The translations under genes were made by a program, and so were the position numbers. 5,560 nt of DNA from Bacteroidota bacterium (GTDB lineage Bacteria > Bacteroidota > Bacteroidia > Flavobacteriales > Flavobacteriaceae): assembly GCA_023386255.1 (NCBI GenBank), contig JAEWKB010000228.1, positions 1 to 5,560 on the forward strand, read 5' to 3'. Of the stretch, positions 1 to 5,560 are shown one piece after another; position 1 is the stretch's first letter; the number at the start of each line of letters is the position of its first letter. Under the pieces are notes generated by a model. It did no database searches. It saw only the letters and a list, made by a program, of their open reading frames with translations, and was not told the origin of the DNA.

Positions 1-225
1 GAAATCAAGTCACGCAGCGGAAAGATCATTGCTATTGTAACGCAGGGCGACACACAGGTAAAAGAACTGGCCGACCACGTTATTGAAATACCTGATACGG
101 TTGACGCGCTTTCGCCGCTGTTAACTACAATACCGCTACAGTTACTGTCTTACCACATTGCCGTAATGCGCGGTTGTAATGTTGACCAGCCAAGGAACCT
201 GGCGAAGTCGGTTACAGTGGAGTAA
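1..225 (+). CDS. glmS: Glucosamine-6-phosphate synthase (glutamine-fructose-6-phosphate aminotransferase), C-terminal end
   Basis: The reading frame is open from the first base and ends in TAA at 223-225, giving the last 74 residues of a protein whose start lies outside the window. GlmS is cytoplasmic and makes glucosamine-6-phosphate from fructose-6-phosphate and glutamine, the entry step to UDP-GlcNAc for peptidoglycan and lipid A. The fragment is the end of the second SIS (sugar isomerase) domain plus the conserved C-terminal tail. It shows IIAIVTQGD near the left edge, then [20 protein letters not shown], and it ends in KSVTVE. That ending matches the E. coli tail, where the equivalent lysine (K603; here residue 69 of the fragment) contacts the open-chain sugar. 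No frameshift or missing key residue is seen in the visible part. An intrinsic terminator follows 27 bases after the stop, so this is the last gene of its transcript. Confidence 0.95.
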   Translation, partial: EIKSRSGKIIAIVTQGDTQVKELADHVIEIPDTVDALSPLLTTIPLQLLSYHIAVMRGCNVDQPRNLAKSVTVE

Positions 226-251
226 TTGATTGAGATAAAAGATTATATTTG

Positions 252-281
252 AACCGCTAAGAGAGATCTTGGCGGTTTTTT
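252..281 (+). terminator. Intrinsic terminator after glmS
   Basis: Arm 252-262 (AACCGCTAAGA) pairs with 267-277 (TCTTGGCGGTT) over 11 base pairs with one G-U wobble and a 4-nt GAGA loop, followed by a run of six T at 276-281. This is a textbook rho-independent terminator for glmS. The AIPR gene's left flanking repeat begins inside this T run, so the native glmS terminator was left intact by whatever placed that gene here. Confidence 0.9.
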
Positions 282-292
282 AATTAAACTTA
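277..292 (+). repeat. Left direct repeat flanking the AIPR gene
   Basis: The 16 bases TTTTTAATTAAACTTA recur at 2077-2092 as TTTTGAATTAAACTTA, with one mismatch and an uninterrupted 11-base identity (AATTAAACTTA). The copies sit just outside the two ends of the AIPR gene, at an offset of exactly 1800. Such a pair could be a target-site duplication or recombination scar. The low-complexity A+T sequence makes chance a real alternative. Confidence 0.45.
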
Positions 293-300
293 TTAAGTTT
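286..300. repeat. Perfect 15-bp palindrome over the AIPR -7 box (possible operator)
   Basis: AAACTTA (286-292), one central T (293), and TAAGTTT (294-300) form a perfect inverted repeat. Its right arm is the -7 promoter element TAAGTTTG minus the last base. A dimeric regulator bound here would block polymerase, so this is a candidate operator. No regulator gene lies next to it, so the binding protein, if any, would be the AIPR protein itself or a factor encoded elsewhere. That role is inferred from position alone. Confidence 0.5.
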
Positions 301-315
301 GCAAAAATACTTACT

Positions 316-2073
316 ATGACACACCTTGATTCATTTAAAACACAAGATAAACTTATTGCAAAGTATGGAGAGGAAAAAGCTCATCTAATATGGGCTATGG
401 GACTCTATCTAGATTCTCCAGATCTTGATCAATTAGCTACTGAAAGTCTTACGGACGGCAGTGATGACAAAAAAATTGACTTAATTAAACTTGATATAGA
501 TAATAAAAGATTAATAGTTGCACAAGGAGCATACTCCATTAAAGGAGCCGTTTATAAGGCAAAAGCAAACAAGGCTTCAGATTTAAACACCGCATTCGCA
601 TGGTTACTATCTGGTGATTTAGAAAAGTTAAGGACCGACGAAGGGGGGAAATATTTAAATAATTTTAAAGAAATAGCCACAGATATCAGAAGCGCATTAT
701 CAGACAAGGAAATAGAAGAAATAGATATAATATATGTTCATAATCTTGCCGAATCCGAAAATGTTATAGATGAGCTTACCACTGTCAAGCAACATCTTGC
801 TCAATTGTTGAATAATGACGAAATTATAATAACAGCCAAGGAATTAGGGATAGAAAATTTAGAACGTATTTACAGATTGAAAGAGACTTCAATCGTTGTA
901 AAGGATCGTATTATTTTACCCGAGGTAATGAAGTATGAGCAAACAAATTCTCGGTGGAAATCATCAGTATATACAGTGACTGGCGCATGGTTAAAGTCAC
1001 TCTACGATAAGTATGATGATGACTTATTTTCAGCCAATTATCGAAATTTTTTAGGTATTAGCAGACGCGGCAGGAAAAAAATTAATCATGGAATAAAAAC
1101 TACCGTGGAAAGTAAAGCAGAAGATTTTTGGGCCTACAACAATGGCATCACTATTTTAACAACAAAATATTATCCTAATCCTTCAGATGAAAAAGAAACT
1201 ATCCTCGAAGGGATCTCAATTATTAATGGTGCTCAGACAACAGGTTCAATAGCGCATTCTAATCCCGCAAATTTAGATGATGTTAAGGTTATGTGTAGGG
1301 TGATTGAGTCATCAGATGATCCAACAATTAATTCTATTATTGAATTCAACAACACTCAAAACGAGATAACAACTTGGGATAAATATAGTAAAAATCCGGA
1401 ACAAGAAAGAATTGGTGCAGAGTTTGAAAAATTGGGTTATCCATACTCGTTCAAAAGAGGCTTTGAAAATAATTCGCACCTAAGTATTGAAGTTGTTGCC
1501 CAGCCCGTTTCAGCTTTTCATGGACACTATTTAGAAGCGGGAAGCGGGAAAAACAACATTTTTGAAAAGACTACGTTATATGATGATGCATTCCATGGGA
1601 TAAAATCTAAGCATCTATTATTAGCATATTGTTTAGTTAAGGCGATTGATGAAAGGTTTTACGAGCTAAAGGTAAAGAGTAACGATGGAACTTGCACTAC
1701 CGATGAAAGTAAAGAGTTATCATTATTAAAACATCTTCGATTCAAATACTTTTTATTAGCAATTATTGGTGAAACATTTGAAAATATTATAGGGCAGAGA
1801 GTGGACAGACGAAATGTTGCCTTCGCAAATGGGGTCGCTGGTGCATCAAATAATAGCATTGATGAACTAATTTCAAAATGCAAGCCTGTAGTAAGTTTAA
1901 TATTAAAATTTACTGCTAGAACGTTGACAGGGAATTTTACAGAAATAATGTATAATCGAGAAGAGTTCAACAATATTAGTGGTAGTGTGAGAGATACAAT
2001 TGAAACCGTAAAAATCGCAAGTGAAACCAATCCGTTTGTAAATTTTGCGGCAGAGATTGCTCCAAAAGGATAA
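316..2073 (+). CDS. AIPR-family protein (putative abortive-infection phage resistance)
   Basis: This 585-residue soluble protein carries the AIPR (abortive infection phage resistance, Pfam PF10592) signature. In order it has LFSANYRNFLG at 237-247, the INHGIKTT segment from 256, FWAYNNGITIL at 271-281, ISIINGAQTTGS at 300-311, and FNNTQNEI at 344-351 followed by WDKYSKNPEQ. The family is known from plasmid-borne lactococcal phage resistance and recurs in defence islands; its biochemical activity is not settled. The N-terminal ~200 residues hold DGSDDKKID (47-55), then a strand-like LIVAQGAYS (66-74). This resembles the spacing of a PD-(D/E)xK nuclease core, but with alanine where the lysine would be. 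The ATG at 316 is the first start after the promoter and there is no Shine-Dalgarno sequence. The gene stands alone, with no partner toxin, antitoxin or methylase beside it. It is strikingly A+T-rich: 18 of 60 bases are G or C at 1321-1380, against 34 of 60 at 3121-3180 in atpD. This points to horizontal acquisition. Family assignment is firm; the defence role is inferred. Confidence 0.88.
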   Translation: MTHLDSFKTQDKLIAKYGEEKAHLIWAMGLYLDSPDLDQLATESLTDGSDDKKIDLIKLDIDNKRLIVAQGAYSIKGAVYKAKANKASDLNTAFAWLLSGDLEKLRTDEGGKYLNNFKEIATDIRSALSDKEIEEIDIIYVHNLAESENVIDELTTVKQHLAQLLNNDEIIITAKELGIENLERIYRLKETSIVVKDRIILPEVMKYEQTNSRWKSSVYTVTGAWLKSLYDKYDDDLFSANYRNFLGISRRGRKKINHGIKTTVESKAEDFWAYNNGITILTTKYYPNPSDEKETILEGISIINGAQTTGSIAHSNPANLDDVKVMCRVIESSDDPTINSIIEFNNTQNEITTWDKYSKNPEQERIGAEFEKLGYPYSFKRGFENNSHLSIEVVAQPVSAFHGHYLEAGSGKNNIFEKTTLYDDAFHGIKSKHLLLAYCLVKAIDERFYELKVKSNDGTCTTDESKELSLLKHLRFKYFLLAIIGETFENIIGQRVDRRNVAFANGVAGASNNSIDELISKCKPVVSLILKFTARTLTGNFTEIMYNREEFNNISGSVRDTIETVKIASETNPFVNFAAEIAPKG

Positions 2074-2076
2074 TGA

Positions 2077-2092
2077 TTTTGAATTAAACTTA
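2077..2092 (+). repeat. Right direct repeat flanking the AIPR gene
   Basis: TTTTGAATTAAACTTA is the partner of 277-292, beginning 4 bases after the AIPR stop codon. Unlike the left copy, it is not followed by the mirrored TAAGTTT arm (it reads AATAACAT instead), so the palindrome and promoter exist only on the left side. Confidence 0.45.
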
Positions 2093-2141
2093 ATAACATC
2101 TAAAATTTCAATCGCATTATTACAAATTTCTCAAAATACTA

Positions 2142-2173
2142 TTGTATAATTCCCATATAAAAAACTATCTTTG
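2142..2173 (+). promoter_or_regulatory. Promoter of the atpD-atpC operon
   Basis: TATCTTTG at 2166-2173 is a perfect TAnnTTTG -7 element, and TTG at 2142-2144 lies 21 nt upstream as the -33 element. The predicted start point is around 2178-2181, which leaves a leader of roughly 55 nt before the atpD ATG. The rest of the 161-base gap between the AIPR stop and atpD contains no open frame, no terminator and no Shine-Dalgarno sequence; it is plain A+T-rich DNA apart from the right direct repeat and the hairpin listed next. Confidence 0.7.
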
Positions 2174-2177
2174 CACT

Positions 2178-2198
2178 CGAAAAAATAACCTTTTTTCG
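2178..2198 (+). other. Hairpin at the predicted 5' end of the atpDC mRNA
   Basis: CGAAAAAA (2178-2185) and TTTTTTCG (2191-2198) form a perfect 8-bp stem with a 5-nt TAACC loop, starting at or next to the predicted transcription start. The T run is inside the stem rather than after it, so it is not a normal terminator. A hairpin at the very 5' end could protect the messenger from decay; that role is inferred. Confidence 0.45.
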
Positions 2199-2231
2199 CA
2201 AAACATAAATAGCTGTTTAATAAATACATAA

Positions 2232-3746
<1,515 letters not shown>

Positions 3747-3750
3747 TATT

Positions 3751-3813
3751 AGTGAACAGTTTACGGTTGACAGTTTACAGCTTGCTCAACCCTTGTACTG
3801 TTAACTGTTAACT
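3751..3813 (+). repeat. Fold-back repeat in the atpD-atpC spacer
   Basis: CAGTTTAC occurs twice as a direct repeat (3757-3764 and 3771-3778). AGTGAACAGTTTACGGT (3751-3767) is an imperfect inverted repeat of ACTGTTAACTGTTAACT (3797-3813), with 14 of 17 positions matching and a further G-U pair possible in RNA. Inside it, GGTTGA (3765-3770) pairs perfectly with TCAACC (3786-3791). The 63-nt element fills most of the gap between the two genes and starts 4 nt after the atpD stop. It has no trailing T run, so it does not look like a terminator. It may be a dispersed REP-like repeat or an mRNA processing or stability element. Confidence 0.55.
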
Positions 3814-3828
3814 TATAACTTAAAACAT

Positions 3829-4116
3829 ATGTTATTAGAAATAGTTTCGCCGGAAGGCCATTTATTTAAAGGCGGGGTTACATCAGTAACCGTACCGGGA
3901 GTGGATGGCGAATTCCAGATGTTGAACAACCACGCCAATATAGTATCTGTACTGGCGGCGGGTACTGTAAAAATAGGAGTATCGGATTATAAAACGAACA
4001 ATGAGTTTAACTCTGGTAAGTTCAGCAGGTCTGACAAAGACCAGAAGTTCCTGCTCCCTATAAAATCAGGTACCCTGGAAATGAAAGATAACAGGATCAT
4101 AATTTTAGTAGACTAA
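3829..4116 (+). CDS. atpC: F1Fo ATP synthase subunit epsilon, short form
   Basis: This 95-residue protein is the epsilon subunit of the F1 central stalk, which joins gamma to the c-ring and can restrain ATP hydrolysis. It begins MLLEIVSPEGHLFKG and carries the family hallmark PGVDGEFQMLNNHA at 23-36, both from the N-terminal beta-sandwich. It ends at the strand RIIILVD. The C-terminal two-helix domain that E. coli uses for inhibition (full length there about 138 residues) is absent. The stop codon is followed directly by a terminator, so this is a natural short form and not a truncation. A charged stretch at about 52-66 looks like a loop inside the sandwich. The ATG at 3829 gives the standard start; the preceding bases are A+T-rich with no Shine-Dalgarno sequence. 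It is the second and last gene of the atpDC operon. Confidence 0.93.
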   Translation: MLLEIVSPEGHLFKGGVTSVTVPGVDGEFQMLNNHANIVSVLAAGTVKIGVSDYKTNNEFNSGKFSRSDKDQKFLLPIKSGTLEMKDNRIIILVD

Positions 4117-4140
4117 CCCTTTACTATTATAATAAAAAGA

Positions 4141-4172
4141 AAACCCTCTTCGGAAACGGAGAGGGTTTTTTT
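4141..4172. terminator. Intrinsic terminator after atpC, probably working in both directions
   Basis: AAACCCTCT (4141-4149) pairs with AGAGGGTTT (4160-4168). The stem continues inward through a U-G, a C-G and a G-C pair to a GAAA tetraloop (4153-4156), 12 pairs in all. Seven T (4166-4172) follow on the plus strand. On the minus strand the same stem is followed by TTTTCTTTTT, so it could also stop antisense transcripts that pass through the gene at 4200-4769. Confidence 0.92.
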
Positions 4173-4199
4173 ATTAATATTGTGTTAAAACTATTTAAC

Positions 4200-4769
4200 A
4201 TGAGTTCTAAAATTGACAATATCCTCGTTAGTGAAGGTAACCGGCCATTATGGCAAATTATAATTGCGGCAGTATTTTATACTGTTTCACTTTTGCTTAT
4301 GTTACTTTCACTATACATATTGTATATTGATTTTACAATTAATGCAGCAAAAGATTGTGTTGGTATTTTATCTTTTGCCACCACTGCATTTGTACTGGCA
4401 GTAAGGTTTTCTTTAGTTAATAATATTTATTTTGATTTTGAAAAGAGGCTTTATAAAAAAGAATATGCTGTTGGTATTTTCAGATTTGGAACATGGCAGC
4501 ATTTGCCCAATATAGAATACATCTGTGTTTTCAGGCAAAGCTGGTCTAAAGACAGTGACGGAGATGGAATGTCAGATTCAGCCGGTTACCGGTATGATGT
4601 AAATGTATGGCATGACAGTTCTAAACATTTTACAATATATACAAATTTCGAGAAAGAGCCTAGTTATGAAATGGCTAAGCATTTAGCAACAAAGATGAAA
4701 GTTGATTTTCTTGATGCTACCGACCCTCATAACAAACAGTGGGTAGAGCTTGAGGAGCTTGCGCTGTAA
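4200..4769 (+). CDS. Two-helix membrane protein of unknown function
   Basis: This 189-residue protein is not firmly recognised. A short polar N-terminus is followed by two hydrophobic helices at about 19-43 and 52-72. A soluble C-terminal half of about 115 residues follows, rich in beta-like strands (YFDFEKRLYKKEYAVG, then NIEYICVFRQ, YRYDVNVWHD, HFTIYTNF). It ends in a helix-like stretch (YEMAKHLATKMKVDFLDATDP). The arrangement of two helices followed by a strand-rich domain recalls bacterial PH-like membrane proteins, and the sequence resembles uncharacterised flavobacterial proteins; both are impressions. A DSDGDGMSD loop at 118-126 has the spacing of a calcium-binding DxDxDG loop. I chose ATG 4200; an in-frame GTG at 4182 would add six residues but lies only 10 nt after the atpC terminator. 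No good promoter is visible: TAATATTG at 4175-4182 misses TAnnTTTG by one base and lacks a -33 element. The gene converges on the minus-strand operon with a 7-nt gap. Confidence 0.75.
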   Translation: MSSKIDNILVSEGNRPLWQIIIAAVFYTVSLLLMLLSLYILYIDFTINAAKDCVGILSFATTAFVLAVRFSLVNNIYFDFEKRLYKKEYAVGIFRFGTWQHLPNIEYICVFRQSWSKDSDGDGMSDSAGYRYDVNVWHDSSKHFTIYTNFEKEPSYEMAKHLATKMKVDFLDATDPHNKQWVELEELAL

Positions 4770-4776
4770 ATCTTGA

Positions 4777-5073
4777 TTAAGTACAGGCTACTGCAATACA
4801 ATGCAGTACGAGCAGCAGTATGCCAACTCCATTTATTATAAATACTTTCTTGTTTGTAGATGCCCTTGTCAACGAAATTGCTATAGCATGATATATTAGA
4901 TAAAGAGGTGCAGTAGTAAGTGTAGTTATAAATAATCCAAAACCTTTCCAGCCGGCTTTGCCCTCATAAAATATAAATTCATACCACAGGCTGCAGTAGT
5001 ACAGGTACATGGCTGATATAATCAGCAGGTGAAATAAAAACCAATAATTTACTTGCTTATTAAGTTGATACAT
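4777..5073 (-). CDS. Small three-helix membrane protein, unknown function
   Basis: This 98-residue hydrophobic protein starts at ATG 5073 and ends at TAA 4779-4777. Three probable transmembrane helices are seen at about 11-31, 45-68 and 77-96. Short linkers contain EGKAGWKG and, between helices 2 and 3, TRASTNKK. That positive cluster suggests the loop is cytoplasmic, which would place the N-terminus outside; this is a weak inference. I do not recognise the family. Its start overlaps the end of the preceding gene by 14 nt, which indicates translational coupling in an operon headed by the XRE regulator. No terminator is visible after it. A 7-bp inverted repeat (TACTGCA 4789-4795, TGCAGTA 4802-4808) lies inside its last codons but has no T run. 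Confidence 0.7.
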   Translation of the reverse strand: MYQLNKQVNYWFLFHLLIISAMYLYYCSLWYEFIFYEGKAGWKGFGLFITTLTTAPLYLIYHAIAISLTRASTNKKVFIINGVGILLLVLHCIAVACT

Positions 5074-5335
5074 CTTTCTTTTTTTGCCTTAGAAATAGAT
5101 AAATAATCGCTACAACTGCCGCTGTAAGTACAACGTCAATTAAAAAGTTTTTGCTGTTCCATCCCCAGTGCAATTCTGTGGAAGAGATCCAGAACTGTGT
5201 ATAGTATTCCAGCGGAAAACCTATTTTAGCTGTTGGCATATTTTGTCGGGATAATAATGTTGTCATCACACTCAGGTAAGATACTGTACAAAAGGCCAAA
5301 AAAGCATATAAGCAGATTTTGAAAAAGTCCTTCAT
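5060..5335 (-). CDS. Small two-helix membrane protein, unknown function
   Basis: The product is 91 residues from ATG 5335, starting MKDFFKICLYAF. The frame is open further upstream to 5398, but that would overlap the XRE gene and add a polar, unlikely N-terminus. The start at 5335 lies 2 nt past the regulator's stop, as expected in a tight operon. One hydrophobic helix is at about 6-28 and a second at about 63-82, ending in RQKKKD. Lysines at both ends suggest that both termini are in the cytoplasm. The 34-residue outer loop holds an aromatic segment, IGFPLEYYTQFWIS, followed by HWGWNSKNF. I do not recognise the family with confidence. Regulators of this XRE type are often followed by a DUF2975 membrane protein with about four helices; this product is shorter and has only two. 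The stop overlaps the next gene. Confidence 0.7.
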   Translation of the reverse strand: MKDFFKICLYAFLAFCTVSYLSVMTTLLSRQNMPTAKIGFPLEYYTQFWISSTELHWGWNSKNFLIDVVLTAAVVAIIYLFLRQKKKDVST

Positions 5336-5337
5336 AT

Positions 5338-5550
5338 TTATTCTGTTTCTTCCACAAACTCCATGATATCTCCCGGCTGGCAGTCCAGCTCTTTGCAAAT
5401 AGCCTCCAGCGTGCTAAACCGTATCGCCTTAGCCTTGCCCGTTTTTAAAATTGAAAGGTTAGCGGTGGTTATGCCTACGCGTTCGGCAAGCTCGTTGCTG
5501 CGCATTTTCCGTTTAGCCAGCATCACATCTAAATTAATGATTATTGGCAT
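5338..5550 (-). CDS. XRE/Cro-CI-type helix-turn-helix regulator
   Basis: This 70-residue DNA-binding protein is almost entirely one HTH domain. It has an N-terminal strand and helix (MPIIINLDVMLAKRKM), helix 2 at about 18-25 (SNELAERV), the turn GIT, and the recognition helix at about 28-36 (TTANLSILK). Then come GKAKAIRFSTLEAICKEL and the closing CQPGDIMEF at 57-65. This matches a compact regulator family widespread in Bacteroidetes and Firmicutes (YozG-like), whose members usually sit beside a small membrane protein gene. Here the next gene starts 2 nt after the stop, followed by a second small membrane protein, which fits that arrangement. The likely role is control of this operon. Its promoter and any operator lie beyond the window edge, since only 10 bases remain upstream of the ATG. 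The gene is complete. Confidence 0.9.
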   Translation of the reverse strand: MPIIINLDVMLAKRKMRSNELAERVGITTANLSILKTGKAKAIRFSTLEAICKELDCQPGDIMEFVEETE

Positions 5551-5560
5551 GGCCCTAAAT

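Larger units (their letters stand above)
269..301 (+). promoter_or_regulatory. Bacteroidetes-type promoter of the AIPR gene
   Basis: TAAGTTTG at 294-301 is a perfect match to the Bacteroidetes -7 element TAnnTTTG. A TTG at 269-271 lies 22 nt upstream, within the usual spacing for the -33 element. Transcription would begin only a few bases before the ATG at 316, giving a very short leader, and no Shine-Dalgarno sequence is visible. The -33 triplet falls in the 3' arm of the glmS terminator, so the two signals share DNA. Confidence 0.6.

Noticed and set aside
244..251. TATATTTG, a perfect TAnnTTTG box before the glmS terminator
   Set aside because: The nearest TTG (226-228) gives only a 15-nt spacer, and transcripts would begin in the terminator hairpin; treated as chance in A+T-rich DNA.
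1659..2099. Minus-strand open frame of 146 residues opposite the end of the AIPR gene
   Set aside because: It lies almost wholly antisense to a gene with clear family motifs; its composition is what the reverse strand of that gene would give, and no domain is recognisable.
4182..4199. GTG start adding six residues to the 4200-4769 protein
   Set aside because: It is only 10 nt after the terminator's T run; ATG 4200 gives a more usual N-terminus.
4789..4808. 7-bp inverted repeat TACTGCA/TGCAGTA near the end of the minus-strand operon
   Set aside because: It lies within coding sequence and lacks a T run on either strand, so it is not supported as a terminator.
5288..5299. Lipobox-like LAFC in the first helix of the 91-residue protein
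   Set aside because: Phenylalanine just before the cysteine does not fit the small residue needed for lipoprotein signal cleavage; better read as a membrane helix.
5336..5398. Upstream extension of the 91-residue membrane protein to 112 residues
   Set aside because: The extra 21 residues overlap the end of the XRE gene and are polar; the internal ATG at 5335 follows the XRE stop by 2 nt and begins directly with a membrane helix.

Overview
The window looks like chromosome of a member of the Bacteroidetes, most likely a Flavobacterium or close relative. The support is promoters of the TAnnTTTG type, genes without Shine-Dalgarno sequences, a short F1 epsilon subunit, an F1 beta subunit with an extra block before [10 protein letters not shown], and a stand-alone atpD-atpC pair. 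Assignment is by recognition of protein sequence only; no search was run.

Layout, left to right. Positions 1-225 are the last 74 codons of glmS (glucosamine-6-phosphate synthase), followed by a strong intrinsic terminator (252-281). Next comes a lone, much more A+T-rich gene (316-2073) for a 585-residue AIPR-family protein, a family linked to abortive infection of phage. Its promoter box is covered by a perfect 15-bp palindrome. The gene is bracketed by near-identical 16-bp direct repeats exactly 1800 bp apart (277-292 and 2077-2092), so it looks like a single-gene insertion placed just after the glmS terminator. A clear promoter (2142-2173) and a 5'-end hairpin then lead into atpD (2235-3746) and atpC (3829-4116), the beta and epsilon subunits of F1 ATPase. 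The spacer between these two holds a fold-back repeat, and the pair ends in a terminator with a GAAA-capped hairpin (4141-4172).

The right part holds less familiar genes. A plus-strand gene (4200-4769) encodes a two-helix membrane protein of unknown function with a calcium-type DxDxDG loop. Converging on it is a minus-strand operon: a 70-residue XRE/Cro-type regulator (5550-5338), a 91-residue two-helix membrane protein (5335-5060) and a 98-residue three-helix membrane protein (5073-4777). The first two genes are 2 nt apart and the last two overlap by 14 nt, so the three are probably expressed and regulated together.

No fully new multi-gene system is demonstrated. The two places most worth attention are the lone AIPR gene with its flanking repeats and operator-like promoter, and the XRE plus two-membrane-protein operon. 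All stretches without genes are under 300 bases; what they contain is listed below.
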